A stretch of DNA of 64,000 bases from Dichotomicrobium sp964540795. Its GTDB lineage: Bacteria > Pseudomonadota > Alphaproteobacteria > Rhizobiales > Rhodomicrobiaceae. Shown here one piece after another: positions 18,055 through 27,286 of the stretch (positions are counted from its first letter, which is position 1; the number at the start of each line of letters is the position of its first letter). Under the pieces are notes generated by a model. That model had not been told where the DNA came from. It made no database searches and saw only the letters and a program-made list of their open reading frames with translations. A program made the translations under genes and the position numbers. The stretch lies in assembly GCA_964540795.1 (NCBI GenBank), contig CAZINX010000005.1, forward strand, positions 1-64,000. The letters run 5' to 3'.

Positions 18055-18810
18055 ATGAAGAAACTTGTGATTGCGGCCGCCGTGCTGGCCGTTTCCGCCC
18101 TGTTTGCGATCGAGCCGCGCGCGGCGACAACCGATCAGTTCGACGACGCGCAGGAAAAGGCGATCCAGGAGATCGTCCGCTCCTACCTCCTGGCGAACCC
18201 GGAACTGCTTGAAGAAGTGATCGCCGAGTTGCAGAAAAAACGCGAGGCCGAGGCTGCGGTGGCACGCCAGGACTATCTGCACGATCTTTACAGCGCGGAT
18301 TCGGAATACAAGCGCTTCGGGATGGGCGAGGGCGATGTCGTGGTCGTAGAGTTCATGGACTACAACTGCCCCTTCTGCCGCAAGGCCTACAACATTCTCA
18401 GCGAAATCCACGAGGAGACCGATATCGAGGTCCGATTCATCGAATTCCCGGTGCTCGGACCAATGTCGACGATGGCCTCGCAGGCCGCGCTCGCCGCCGA
18501 GAAGCAGGGCAAATACATCGAGTTTCATGATGCGCTGATGCAGCTTACAGATCGCATCAACAACGAGGAAACGGTTTTCGATGTGGCCGAGCAGGTCGGG
18601 CTGGACTTGGAGCGGCTCAAGACGGATATGCAGGACCCGGAAATCGCCGAGATGATCGACGAGAACCTGCAGCTCGCCGATGCGCTCGGCGTTCAGGGCA
18701 CGCCCGCGTTCTTCATCGGCGACACCTCGATCCCCGGCGCGCCGGAGGACCTGCGCGACGAGCTGATCCGCGCGATCGGAGAGGCTCGCGAAGGCTGCGC
18801 GGCCTGCTGA
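18055..18810 (+). CDS. DsbA family thiol oxidoreductase, ScsC-like
   Basis: 251 residues with signal peptide MKKLVIAAAVLAVSALFA. An N-terminal helical segment (IQEIVRSYLLANPELLEEVIAELQKK) resembles the oligomerisation region of ScsC-type DsbA proteins. The thioredoxin domain has CPFC at residues 105-108 in FMDYNCPFCRKAYN and the cis-proline loop GTPAFFIGD. It probably catalyses or proofreads disulfide bonds in the periplasm. The protein ends in EGCAAC, a short Cys-containing tail. It probably shares a transcript with the M48 protease. Confidence 0.92.
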   Translation: MKKLVIAAAVLAVSALFAIEPRAATTDQFDDAQEKAIQEIVRSYLLANPELLEEVIAELQKKREAEAAVARQDYLHDLYSADSEYKRFGMGEGDVVVVEFMDYNCPFCRKAYNILSEIHEETDIEVRFIEFPVLGPMSTMASQAALAAEKQGKYIEFHDALMQLTDRINNEETVFDVAEQVGLDLERLKTDMQDPEIAEMIDENLQLADALGVQGTPAFFIGDTSIPGAPEDLRDELIRAIGEAREGCAAC

Positions 18811-18932
18811 TCCCGGCGGCCCCCGGCCCCACGGCGCTTTGCAACGCCCGGAATATTTGCTAGGCAAAGCCGCGCGCCGACGCGGAAATCCCGCTATGCG
18901 CGCGGCCAGCCATTTCTCCATCCGAGACCGCG

Positions 18933-19382
18933 ATGCTCAAGCCCGTCTTCGTCCTCAACGGCCCGAACCTGAATCTCCTCGGCGCGCGCGAGCCGGAGAT
19001 TTACGGGCGCGAGACGCTGGACGACATCCGCAAGCGGCTTGAGGCGAGCGCGGCCGGCAAGGGCCTGACGGTCGATTTTCGCCAGTCAAATCGCGAGGGC
19101 GAGCTGGTCGACTGGATTCAGGAAGCGCGCGCGTCCGCCTCGGGCATCATCGTAAATCCGGCCGGCTATGGCCATACATCCATAGCAATCCTTGATGCCT
19201 TGTTGGCAGCCGCCGACATTCCTTGCATTGAGGTCCATCTGTCGAACATTTATAAGCGCGAGCCCTTCCGGCGCCGGTCGCTGGTGTCACAGGCGGCGAC
19301 AGGCGTGATCTGCGGTCTTGGATCGCAGGGCTACGATCTGGCGCTGGAGGCGATGGCGACCCGGCTCAAGCCAAGCCCGTGA
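18933..19382 (+). CDS. aroQ: Type II 3-dehydroquinate dehydratase
   Basis: 149 residues, the normal size. It catalyses step three of the shikimate pathway. Motifs: VFVLNGPNLNLLGAREPEIYG (active-site Arg and Tyr loop), DFRQSNREGELVDWI, NPAGYGHTSIAILDAL (most family members have NPAAYTHTS) and the catalytic His in IEVHLSN, then REPFRRRS. It precedes accB and accC on the same strand, the common alphaproteobacterial order. Confidence 0.96.
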   Translation: MLKPVFVLNGPNLNLLGAREPEIYGRETLDDIRKRLEASAAGKGLTVDFRQSNREGELVDWIQEARASASGIIVNPAGYGHTSIAILDALLAAADIPCIEVHLSNIYKREPFRRRSLVSQAATGVICGLGSQGYDLALEAMATRLKPSP

Positions 19383-19410
19383 CCGGGAAAAGCGAGGCAA
19401 ATCAAAACCC

Positions 19411-19878
19411 ATGAATGAAAAATCCAAATCTCCGCTGATCGATGAGGACGCCATTCGCGGTCTGGCGGAGGTGCTGAACGACACCGGCCTGAGCGAGATC
19501 GAGGTGGAACAGAAGGGCCTGCGCATCCGCGTGGCGCGCAACGTGACCGCGACGGTCACCGCCGCAGGTCCGGCCCCGGCCACCGCCGACACCGCCACGG
19601 CGCAGAAGCCCGCAGCCGACCCTGACGCCGATCTCGCCACGCATCCCGGCGCTGTTACCTCGCCGATGGTCGGCACCGCCTATCGCGCGCCGGAGCCGGG
19701 CGCGGCCCCTTTCGTCGAGGTCGGCACAACCGTCGAGCGCGGCCAGACGCTGATGATCGTCGAGGCGATGAAGACGATGAACCACATCCCCGCCCCGCGC
19801 GCCGGGACAGTGAGCGCCATTCTCGTGGAAAACGGCCAACCCGTCGAATATGGCGAGCCGCTGATGATCATCGAATGA
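19411..19878 (+). CDS. accB: Acetyl-CoA carboxylase biotin carboxyl carrier protein
   Basis: 155 residues from ATG 19411. The N-terminal segment (LAEVLNDTGLSEIEVEQKGLRIRVAR) is the usual BCCP start. An Ala/Pro-rich linker follows, then the biotinyl domain with the biotinylated Lys121 in VEAMKTMNHI. It carries carboxybiotin between AccC and the carboxyltransferase for fatty-acid synthesis. accC begins 16 bases downstream, so the two are co-expressed. Confidence 0.97.
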   Translation: MNEKSKSPLIDEDAIRGLAEVLNDTGLSEIEVEQKGLRIRVARNVTATVTAAGPAPATADTATAQKPAADPDADLATHPGAVTSPMVGTAYRAPEPGAAPFVEVGTTVERGQTLMIVEAMKTMNHIPAPRAGTVSAILVENGQPVEYGEPLMIIE

Positions 19879-19894
19879 CGGAGCGGAACCCGGC

Positions 19895-21235
19895 ATGTTC
19901 GACAAGGTCCTGATCGCCAACCGCGGCGAGATCGCATTGCGCATCCAGCGCGCCTGCAAGGAGTTGGGCATCGCCACGGTGGCGGTCCACTCGACCGCGG
20001 ACGCCGACGCAATGCATGTGCGCCTCGCCGATGAGAGCGTGTGTATCGGTCCGCCGCCGGCGAGCGAGAGCTACCTGAACATCCCGGCATTGCTGGCGGC
20101 CTGCGAGATTACCGGCGCGGATGCAGTCCACCCTGGGTACGGCTTCCTGTCCGAGAATGCGCGCTTCGCGGAAATCCTCGAAGAGCACGAGATCACCTTC
20201 ATCGGCCCGACTTCGGAGCACATCCGGCTTATGGGCGACAAGATCCAGGCCAAGGAGACCGCCAAGGGTCTGGGAATCCCTGTTGTCCCAGGCTCGCCGG
20301 GCGCGGTCACGACCGACGAGCAAGCCTACAAGATTGCCGGGGAAATCGGTTATCCGGTACTGGTGAAGGCCGCGGCCGGCGGCGGCGGGCGCGGCATGAA
20401 GGTGGCGCATTCGCAGAACCGGCTGTCCGTCGCGCTGTCCACGGCGCGCTCGGAAGCGCAGGCGGCCTTCGGCGACGACGCCCTCTACATCGAGAAATAT
20501 CTCGCACAGCCGCGCCATATCGAGATTCAGGTGCTTGGCGATGGGCGCGGCAACGCGATCCATCTCGGCGAGCGCGACTGCTCGCTCCAGCGCCGCCACC
20601 AGAAGGTCTGGGAAGAGGCCCCCTCGCCCGCGCTCAATGACGAACAGCGCCGCGAAATCGGCGAGACCGTCGCCAAGGCCATGCGCGAGATGAAATACCG
20701 CGGCGCGGGAACAGTCGAGTTCCTTTACGAGAACGGCCAGTTCTTCTTCATCGAGATGAACACCCGCATTCAGGTCGAGCACCCGGTCACGGAGATGATC
20801 ACCGGCATCGACCTGATTATCGAGCAAATCCGCATCGCATCCGGCGCGCCGCTGACGCTCGCGCAGGAGGAGATCGAGTTCAACGGCCATGCGATCGAAT
20901 GCCGCATCAACGCCGAGAACCCGACGACCTTCGCCCCGTCGCCCGGCAAAATCCGCTATTTCCATCCGCCCGGCGGGCTGTCCGTGCGCGTCGATTCCGG
21001 CGTGTATGCGGGTTATACGATCCCGCCCTATTACGACAGCCTGATCGGCAAACTCATTGTCCACGGCCGGCACCGCAACGAGTGCCTCATGCGGCTCAAG
21101 CGCGCGTTAAGCGAGTTCGTGATCGACGGCATCGAAACGACCATACCGCTTTATGCTATGCTGGTATCCGAGCCGGACATCGTGGATGGCCTTTACGACA
21201 TCCACTGGCTCGAAAAGTATCTGGACGAACACTAA
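19895..21235 (+). CDS. accC: Acetyl-CoA carboxylase biotin carboxylase subunit
   Basis: 446 residues. The N-terminal MFDKVLIANRGEIALRIQRA, the ATP-grasp glycine loop KAAAGGGGRGMKVAHS and the biotin-carboxylation site IEMNTRIQVEHPVTEMI are all intact. The length equals that of stand-alone AccC, not of propionyl- or pyruvate-carboxylase fusions. It is directly coupled to accB. Confidence 0.97.
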   Translation: MFDKVLIANRGEIALRIQRACKELGIATVAVHSTADADAMHVRLADESVCIGPPPASESYLNIPALLAACEITGADAVHPGYGFLSENARFAEILEEHEITFIGPTSEHIRLMGDKIQAKETAKGLGIPVVPGSPGAVTTDEQAYKIAGEIGYPVLVKAAAGGGGRGMKVAHSQNRLSVALSTARSEAQAAFGDDALYIEKYLAQPRHIEIQVLGDGRGNAIHLGERDCSLQRRHQKVWEEAPSPALNDEQRREIGETVAKAMREMKYRGAGTVEFLYENGQFFFIEMNTRIQVEHPVTEMITGIDLIIEQIRIASGAPLTLAQEEIEFNGHAIECRINAENPTTFAPSPGKIRYFHPPGGLSVRVDSGVYAGYTIPPYYDSLIGKLIVHGRHRNECLMRLKRALSEFVIDGIETTIPLYAMLVSEPDIVDGLYDIHWLEKYLDEH

Positions 21236-21291
21236 CTCCGTTCAGAATCGGGGGCAGCCAGCCCCGTGAGAGCATCGAGCGGTGGAGTCGC

Positions 21292-21984
21292 ATGGGATCG
21301 CCATCCGATCTCAATACGGAAATCACGCCCCAGGTCCTCCTCAAGGCCTATGCCTGCGGCATATTCCCTATGGCCGAAAGCGCGCTGGACCATTCGCTGT
21401 TCTGGGTCGAGCCGGAGTTGCGGGGCATCCTGCCGCTGAACGAGGTGCATATCCCGCGCCGGCTGGCCCGCACGATCCGCAAGGGCAAGTTCGAGGTCCG
21501 CGTCGACTCGGACTATCACGGCGTCATCGACGGCTGCGCGAGTTCGCGGCCCGGCCGCCGGACCACCTGGATCAATTCGCAGATTCGCCGCCTCTACGGA
21601 CAACTTTTCAAGATGGGCCACTGCCACACGATCGAGACCTGGCTGGACGGCGAGCTGGTGGGCGGGCTTTATGGTGTGGAGCTGGGCCGCGCTTTCTTCG
21701 GGGAGAGCATGTTTTCGTATGAGCGCGACGCCAGCAAGGTCGCGCTGGTCTATCTCGCCGCGCGGCTCATTCACGGCGGCTTCACGCTGCTCGACACCCA
21801 GTTCGTCACCGAGCATCTCAAGAGCTTCGGCGCGCGGGAGATCGGCCGCGAGCAATTCCAGAGCCTGCTAGCCTCCGCCGTGCGCGGCAAGGCCGACTTC
21901 TACAAGCTCTCGGATGACGTCTCACCCTCGGGCATCTTGCAGGTGGTCAGCCAGACGTCGAACACCGGGTGCTCGACCCCGTGA
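21292..21984 (+). CDS. aat: Leucyl/phenylalanyl-tRNA-protein transferase
   Basis: 230 residues from ATG 21292. It adds Leu or Phe to proteins with N-terminal Arg or Lys, marking them for ClpS/ClpAP. Motifs: LLKAYACGIFPMAES, FWVEPELRGILPL, WINSQIRRLYGQLFKMGHCHTIE and YGVELGRAFFGESMFS. Its last 85 bases overlap the convergent DUF2155 gene. The closing residues (VSQTSNTGCSTP) are therefore partly the antisense of that gene, an overlap I believe is common in alphaproteobacteria. Confidence 0.95.
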   Translation: MGSPSDLNTEITPQVLLKAYACGIFPMAESALDHSLFWVEPELRGILPLNEVHIPRRLARTIRKGKFEVRVDSDYHGVIDGCASSRPGRRTTWINSQIRRLYGQLFKMGHCHTIETWLDGELVGGLYGVELGRAFFGESMFSYERDASKVALVYLAARLIHGGFTLLDTQFVTEHLKSFGAREIGREQFQSLLASAVRGKADFYKLSDDVSPSGILQVVSQTSNTGCSTP

Positions 21985-22316
21985 ACGCCGGGGCTTTCGG
22001 CGAACATCCAGCCGGTGAAGATGCGCTTCTCCTTGCCGTCGAGCTGAATCTCGTCGATCTCGACGAATACCGAAGTGCGCGGGCGCTCCGTCGGCGGGCG
22101 GGTGTAGCAGGCGCGCGGGGTAATCTTCAGCGCGCCAAATACGGTCGTCTCGTCCATCGGGACTTCCAGCTTGGAGACCCGCGCCGTCACCTTGTCGAGC
22201 GCGGCGAAGACGGCGACGTCGTTGGCGATCTTGGCCGCTTCCGCCGGGAAGGCGGCGAGCGTCAGGAAGGCCGCTAAGGCAATCGCTCCCAGTCGTGCCA
22301 TGATGCGCTGTCTCAT
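21900..22316 (-). CDS. DUF2155 domain protein, exported
   Basis: 138 residues with signal peptide MRQRIMARLGAIALAAFLTLAAFPAEA; a start at the second Met (22301) is also possible. The conserved DUF2155 core reads LDKVTARVSKLEVPMDETTVFG, ITPRACYTRPPTERPRTSVF, RIFTGWMFAESPGVHGVEHP and FDVWLTTCK. The two conserved Cys may form a disulfide. Function is unknown; the gene regularly neighbours NDUFA12 and aat in alphaproteobacteria. Its 3' end overlaps aat by 85 bases. Confidence 0.9.
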   Translation of the reverse strand: MRQRIMARLGAIALAAFLTLAAFPAEAAKIANDVAVFAALDKVTARVSKLEVPMDETTVFGALKITPRACYTRPPTERPRTSVFVEIDEIQLDGKEKRIFTGWMFAESPGVHGVEHPVFDVWLTTCKMPEGETSSESL

Positions 22317-22336
22317 CGGCTAGAGGGGTTTCAGGT

Positions 22337-23113
22337 TCATTGACGCGTCGCGGCCACGCGCAGGCGCATGTAATCGGCGAACCACTGGCCGTCGCTGGCG
22401 CGCAGCACCGGCTCCAGCAGATCGGTGACCCATGCCAGCACCTCGTTCTGGCGACTCCCGAACTGCGCGAAGAACGGCGGCCGAAAGGTCATCAGCCAGC
22501 CCTCCATGCCCGTCGGCAGCGGCGTGGGCCGCGCGATGAGCTCGATACGCTCGACCGTGAAGCCCGCGACCTCCAGCCGCTCACGATACGCCTCCGGGGT
22601 CGGGAAGAACCACGGACCAGCCAGCGCCGCGTCGCCGCCGAACTTGTCCGCCGCCGCGCGCATGGCCGTAATGCAGGCCGCAACGTTTCCGTGCCCGCCG
22701 AATTCGGCAACAAAGCGGCCGCCCGGCTTCAGTGCGCGCCTCACGCCGTCGATGACCGCGTCGGCATTGCGCATCCAGTGCAGCGCGGCGTTTGAGAACA
22801 CCGCGTCGAACTCGCGGTCGAACGGAAGCGCCTCGCCATCGATGTTCCGCGCGTCGATACCCCGCTCGTGGGCCGCGCGCAGCAGATCTTCGCTGTTGTC
22901 CGCGCCGACGACCTCCGCGCCCGCCTCGACGATCTTCTGGCTCAGAACCCCGTCGCCGCAGCCCAGATCAAGAATGCGCTCGCCTGGCCGCGGCGCCAGC
23001 CAATTGAGGATTTCCAGGCCATATTCGGAGACAAAGCGGGCGTGGGCGTCATAGCCCGCCGCGCTCCAGGTCTGCGCCCGTTCTGGCCGCTCGTGAGAGG
23101 TTTGCCCGCTCAT
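22337..23113 (-). CDS. Class I SAM-dependent methyltransferase
   Basis: 258 residues from ATG 23113, which overlaps the NDUFA12 stop codon as ATGA. The Rossmann motif ILDLGCGDGVLSQKIV, acidic loop VVGADNSEDLL, FDAVFSNAALHWM and VRRALKPGGRFVAEFGG place it near the trans-aconitate/BioC-type methyltransferases (Methyltransf_11/25). The substrate is unknown. The tight coupling to an NDUFA12-like gene could mean a role linked to complex I, but that is only inference. Confidence 0.88.
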   Translation of the reverse strand: MSGQTSHERPERAQTWSAAGYDAHARFVSEYGLEILNWLAPRPGERILDLGCGDGVLSQKIVEAGAEVVGADNSEDLLRAAHERGIDARNIDGEALPFDREFDAVFSNAALHWMRNADAVIDGVRRALKPGGRFVAEFGGHGNVAACITAMRAAADKFGGDAALAGPWFFPTPEAYRERLEVAGFTVERIELIARPTPLPTGMEGWLMTFRPPFFAQFGSRQNEVLAWVTDLLEPVLRASDGQWFADYMRLRVAATRQ

Positions 23114-23508
23114 TCGGCTTGCCACGGCTCATAATCCGGCTCGCCCTGCGGACGCGGATTGGGACGCAGGATGCTTCCCGGCGGGCGGTAGGCCTGCGGC
23201 GTGCCGGTCATGTTGGGGATGTGCGGCTTCTCCCACGGCTTGGCGCGGTAAGCCTCTTCCGTCGGCGGCGTGTCGACGGTGTAGTGCAGCCAGGCGTGCC
23301 ACTCAGGCGGCACCTTTGATGCATCGGCAACGCCGTTATAGATCACCCAGCGGCGCGGCTTGCCCAGCGGGCCTTTGCCGTCGCGCTGCTCATAGTATTT
23401 GTTGCCCCATTCGTCCTCGCCGACCAACCGGCCGTGACGGCGCGTAAACAGCTTGGTGCCCAGCGTGGCACCGTTCCACCAGGTAAATATGTCGGACAAC
23501 AAGCTCAT
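23110..23508 (-). CDS. NDUFA12-like NADH:ubiquinone oxidoreductase subunit
   Basis: 132 residues. Matches the NDUFA12/B17.2 family: FTWWNGATLGTKLFTRRHGRLVGEDEWGN-type N-terminus (seen across residues 8-36), KYYEQRD, RRWVIYNG, PPEWHAWLHY, and a Pro-rich C-terminus with WEKPHIPNMTGTP. It is an accessory subunit of complex I shared by mitochondria and alphaproteobacteria. First gene of the NDUFA12 - methyltransferase - DUF2155 operon. Confidence 0.95.
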   Translation of the reverse strand: MSLLSDIFTWWNGATLGTKLFTRRHGRLVGEDEWGNKYYEQRDGKGPLGKPRRWVIYNGVADASKVPPEWHAWLHYTVDTPPTEEAYRAKPWEKPHIPNMTGTPQAYRPPGSILRPNPRPQGEPDYEPWQAE

Positions 23509-23614
23509 ATCAGCGATCCGTTTTTTGCGTTTGCGCCGGAATATGGCAGCGGCTTAGACTCAAGTCCAGTTTACGCGGCGGTCAAGCGCCGCGGCCAACA
23601 GCAGGATTCTCGTT

Positions 23615-24850
23615 TTGGCTTCTCCGCGTATCGCCGCGACGCCGCTGCTCTGGATCATTGTGCTGGCGGCGAGCCTCGTGCTCGCAATCAACATGGGCAT
23701 CCGCCAGAGCTTCGGCCTGTTCCTGAACCCGATCAGCATGGATCTCGGGTTGGGGCGCGAGGCATTCGGCCTGTCGATGGCGCTGGTGAACCTGATGTGG
23801 GGTTTCACCGCGCCGGCATTCGGCGGCTTCGCGGACAAATACGGGGCGGGGCGCGTGCTGACCGTGGGCGCGCTGCTCTACGCGGCCGGCCTTCTCATCA
23901 TGGCGAATGCCTCGGGCGAGGCGAGCCTGCTGACCGCCGGGGTGCTCATCGGGCTGGGCGTAAGCGGCACGGGCTTCACCGCCGTGCTCGGCGTCGTCGG
24001 CCGCGCCGCGCCGGAGGAAAGCCGCGCCAAGGCGCTGGGGCTGGCCAGCATGGGCAGCGCTATCGGGCAATTCGCCGCGCTTCCCTATGCGCATGTGCTG
24101 ATCGACTCCTACGGCTGGTCCTTCAGCCTCGTCATTCTGGCGCTGACCGCGGCGATGATGGCCCCGCTGGGCTGGACGCTCGCCTCCGGCGCGGGGCGCG
24201 AGGCGAAGGGCCGGGCTGCCAGCGCCGCGCCGAGGGGCCAGCAGACGATCCGCGCCGCGCTTGGCGAGGCGATGCCCGACCGCGACTTCCGCCTGCTCTC
24301 GATCGGCTTCTTCGTCTGCGGCTTCCACATCGCCTTCGTCGCAACGCACCTGCCGGCCTACGTGAGCGATCTGGGCTTCAGCGCCGAAACCGGGATGCTC
24401 GCCTTGATGATTATCGGGATCGGCAACATCGCGGGCACCTATATCTTCGGGCAGCTCGGCGGGCGCTTCGAGAAGCGGCACCTGCTCGTCTTCCTCTATG
24501 GCGCGCGGGCGGTGGTCTTCCTCGCCTTTGTCCTGCTGCCGATGACCTATTCAAGCTTGCTGATCTACTCGGCGCTCCTCGGGCTGCTGTGGCTGGCGAC
24601 CGTTCCGCTCACCAGCGGGCTGGTGGCGGACATGTTCGGGCCGCGCTGGATGTCCCTGCTGTTCGGCATCACCTTCCTGTCGCACCAGATCGGCAGCTTC
24701 CTGGGCGCGTGGCTGGGCGGATATCTCTATGACATCTTCCAGAGCTATGACATCATGTGGTGGATTTCGATCGCGCTGGGCGTGTTGTCCGCGCTGGTTC
24801 ACGGCTTTATCCGCCAGCGCCGGCCCGCTCCAGCGGGCGCGACATCTTGA
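23615..24850 (+). CDS. MFS transporter
   Basis: 411 residues from a TTG start. Twelve hydrophobic segments can be counted. The inter-helix 2/3 loop signature appears as GGFADKYGAGRVLTVGALL. MGIRQSFGLFLNPISMDLG at the N-terminus resembles the oxalate/formate antiporter-like and monocarboxylate MFS groups. The substrate is unknown. It is followed after 13 bases by a small single-helix membrane protein gene with a good GAGGAG ribosome binding site. Confidence 0.9.
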   Translation: MASPRIAATPLLWIIVLAASLVLAINMGIRQSFGLFLNPISMDLGLGREAFGLSMALVNLMWGFTAPAFGGFADKYGAGRVLTVGALLYAAGLLIMANASGEASLLTAGVLIGLGVSGTGFTAVLGVVGRAAPEESRAKALGLASMGSAIGQFAALPYAHVLIDSYGWSFSLVILALTAAMMAPLGWTLASGAGREAKGRAASAAPRGQQTIRAALGEAMPDRDFRLLSIGFFVCGFHIAFVATHLPAYVSDLGFSAETGMLALMIIGIGNIAGTYIFGQLGGRFEKRHLLVFLYGARAVVFLAFVLLPMTYSSLLIYSALLGLLWLATVPLTSGLVADMFGPRWMSLLFGITFLSHQIGSFLGAWLGGYLYDIFQSYDIMWWISIALGVLSALVHGFIRQRRPAPAGATS

Positions 24851-24863
24851 GGAGACTGCACCC

Positions 24864-25001
24864 ATGCCGCGTTCAGTGACATTGTTCATCTGGATGACCG
24901 GCGCCGCCCTCATCGCAGGGGCAGCGGCGCTGTGGCTTGAGCGCGGCAACGCAATGCTGCTCGACCTTTCTTCCAGCGTCGCGGCCTTCACCTGCCTCTG
25001 A
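24864..25001 (+). CDS. Small single-helix membrane protein
   Basis: 45 residues from ATG 24864, preceded by TTGAGGAGACTGCACCC, a good Shine-Dalgarno. The sequence MPRSVTLFIWMTGAALIAGA begins a single transmembrane helix, followed by LWLERGNAMLLDLSS and a Cys-Leu end. I recall similar 40-50-residue one-helix proteins in other alphaproteobacteria, but none with a known function. It may be co-transcribed with the MFS transporter. Confidence 0.65.
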   Translation: MPRSVTLFIWMTGAALIAGAAALWLERGNAMLLDLSSSVAAFTCL

Positions 25002-25153
25002 CGGACAGCGCGGCCCCTGTCGCGCGCCACGGCTCTTGCCAATCCCGCCCGCCATTCTCAAAATAGCGCCGACCTTAGCGAAGCTGGGCCGCTATCGCGT
25101 CTCGCAGCGCATCAACAAGCAACAATGCCCGCCGACCCAGGGAGCGAAAATCG

Positions 25154-27052
25154 ATGAGCCTCTATCACGACGTCTATCGCGAATGGCAGAACGACCCGGA
25201 GGGCTTCTGGGCGAAAGCCGCCGAGGAAATCGACTGGGAAAAACCCGCCGACAAAATCTTCGATCCCGAAATGGGCGTCTATGGCCGCTGGTTCGTCGGC
25301 GCGCAGTGCAACACCTGTTACAACTGTCTCGACCGGCATGTGCCGGCGCGCGGCCACCAGCCCGCGCTGATCTACGACAGTCCGATGGCCGGTGCGCAGC
25401 GGACCTACACCTACCGCGAGCTGCGCGATGAGGTGGCGTTGTTCGCCGCCGTGCTGCGCGACATGGGCGTCGAGAAGGGTGACCGCGTCATCATCTACAT
25501 GCCGATGATCCCGGAGGCTGCCATCGCCATGCTCGCCTGCGCGCGGCTGGGTGCAATTCACTCGGTGGTGTTCGGCGGCTTCGCGGCGCATGAGCTGACG
25601 ACGCGCATCAACGATTGCGAGCCCAAGCTGATCCTGTCGGCGTCGTGCGGGATCGAGCCGGGCCGGATCGTGAAATACAAGCCGCTGCTGGACGAGGCCA
25701 TCGCGCACGCCGAGACAAAGCCGCAAGCGACGCTCATCTACCAGCGGCCGCAAGCGTATGCGCCGCTGTTTGCCCCGCGCGATCATGACTGGGCACAGGC
25801 GGTGGAGCGCGCGCGGCGGGCGGGCGAACATGCCGAGTGCGTGAGCGTGGCCGCAACCGATCCGCTCTACATCCTGTATACATCAGGGACGACCGGCATC
25901 CCGAAAGGCGTCCTGCGGGATAATGGCGGGCACATGGTCGCGCTGAAATGGACGATGAACAACCACTACAATATCGACCCCGGCGACGTGTGGTGGACCG
26001 CGTCCGATGTCGGCTGGGTGGTCGGCCACTCCTACATTGTCTATGCGCCGCTGCTGCACGGCGCGACGACGATCATGTACGAAGGCAAGCCGGTCGGCAC
26101 GCCGGACGCAGGGGCTTTCTGGCGGGTCATCTCGGAGCATGGCGTCAAGGCGCTGTTCACCGCCCCGACGGCCTTCCGCGCGATCAAGCAGCATGATCCG
26201 AGCGGCGAGCTGGCGGGCAACTACGATCTCTCGAAATTCGAGACGCTGTTCCTTGCGGGCGAGCGCGCCGACCCGGACACCATTCGCTGGGCGGAGAAGG
26301 TGCTGAACGTCCCCGTAATCGACCACTGGTGGCAAACGGAGACGGCCTGGGCGATCGCGGGTAACCCGATGGGATTAGGGATGCTTCCGGTAAAGTACGG
26401 CTCGCCGACTGTGCCGATGCCGGGCTATGACCTGCGCGTACTCGACGAGCAGGGCTACGACGTGGCGGCGGGACAGAACGGCTCGATCTGCATCAAGCTG
26501 CCGATGCCGCCGGGCTGTCTGCCGACGCTGTGGAACAACGACGAAGGCTTCAGGAACTCGTATCTCGACGACTACCCCGGCTACTACAAGACGGGCGACG
26601 CCGGTTATCTGGACGAAGACGGCTATGTCTTCGTGATGGCGCGCACCGACGACATCATCAATGTCGCCGGGCACCGGCTGTCAACGGGCGGGATCGAGGA
26701 GGTGATCGCGAACCACCCGGACGTGGCCGAGTGCGCCGTCGTCGGCATCGCCGACCCGATCAAGGGGCAGGTGCCAGCGGGCTTCGTCGTGTTGAACGCG
26801 GGCGTGAACCGCGATCCCTCGGAGATCGAGACGGAGATCATCCAGCTTGTGCGCGACGAGATCGGCCCGGTTGCGGCGTTCAAACTGGCGCTGACGGTCA
26901 ACCGGCTGCCGAAGACGCGCTCGGGCAAGATCCTGCGCGGCACGATGCGCAAGATCGCGGATGGCGAGGCGTATCGCGTGCCCGCGACGATCGACGATCC
27001 GGCGATTCTGGATGAGATCAGGGAACGGCTGCAGATGCACAGCGCGCGGTAG
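25154..27052 (+). CDS. prpE: Propionyl-CoA synthetase (ACS family)
   Basis: 632 residues, the PrpE/ACSS3 branch of acyl-CoA synthetases. It makes propionyl-CoA (or acetyl-CoA) from the acid, ATP and CoA through an acyl-adenylate. Motifs: N-terminal CYNCLDRHVPARG, the P-loop-like YTSGTTGIPKGV followed by LRDNGGHMVALKW (diagnostic of PrpE), the A5 motif VIDHWWQTETAWAI, YKTGDAGYLDEDGYV, and the catalytic Lys in RSGKILRGTMRKIA. It stands alone with a GGAG ribosome binding site. Confidence 0.92.
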   Translation: MSLYHDVYREWQNDPEGFWAKAAEEIDWEKPADKIFDPEMGVYGRWFVGAQCNTCYNCLDRHVPARGHQPALIYDSPMAGAQRTYTYRELRDEVALFAAVLRDMGVEKGDRVIIYMPMIPEAAIAMLACARLGAIHSVVFGGFAAHELTTRINDCEPKLILSASCGIEPGRIVKYKPLLDEAIAHAETKPQATLIYQRPQAYAPLFAPRDHDWAQAVERARRAGEHAECVSVAATDPLYILYTSGTTGIPKGVLRDNGGHMVALKWTMNNHYNIDPGDVWWTASDVGWVVGHSYIVYAPLLHGATTIMYEGKPVGTPDAGAFWRVISEHGVKALFTAPTAFRAIKQHDPSGELAGNYDLSKFETLFLAGERADPDTIRWAEKVLNVPVIDHWWQTETAWAIAGNPMGLGMLPVKYGSPTVPMPGYDLRVLDEQGYDVAAGQNGSICIKLPMPPGCLPTLWNNDEGFRNSYLDDYPGYYKTGDAGYLDEDGYVFVMARTDDIINVAGHRLSTGGIEEVIANHPDVAECAVVGIADPIKGQVPAGFVVLNAGVNRDPSEIETEIIQLVRDEIGPVAAFKLALTVNRLPKTRSGKILRGTMRKIADGEAYRVPATIDDPAILDEIRERLQMHSAR

Positions 27053-27177
27053 GAGCTACAGAAAATAGATGTCGCCGTCGATACTGACGGCGGCCCTCGA
27101 CCGAATATCGCGAGAAAAACACGGGCCTGGACCGTAGTGGACCCTGTTGAGCTTGCCTGGTCAGTTCTTCGTGGAGT

Positions 27178-27231
27178 GAACTGAAACGCTGCAGATCATG
27201 GGTCCCCCCCAATAACCCAGCGTTTCAGTTC
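27178..27231. repeat. Perfect 14-bp inverted repeat, possible prpE terminator
   Basis: GAACTGAAACGCTG (27178-27191) and CAGCGTTTCAGTTC (27218-27231) are exact reverse complements around a 26-base loop. The loop holds GGGT / ACCC and a C7 tract. On the plus strand the stem is followed by TTTATT, so it may end the prpE transcript. It also lies downstream of the convergent small lipoprotein gene, so it could serve both. Confidence 0.6.
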
Positions 27232-27286
27232 TTTATTCCAGGCGAAGTAACGCACTCCGCGCTGAAGCACTTCAAGACCGCGCCTC

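Noticed and set aside
16588..18921. A 777-codon open frame on the minus strand
   Set aside because: It is antisense to the M48 protease and DsbA-like genes, which have clear catalytic motifs. Its own translation is His/Arg/Leu-rich low-complexity, as expected for GC-rich antisense frames.
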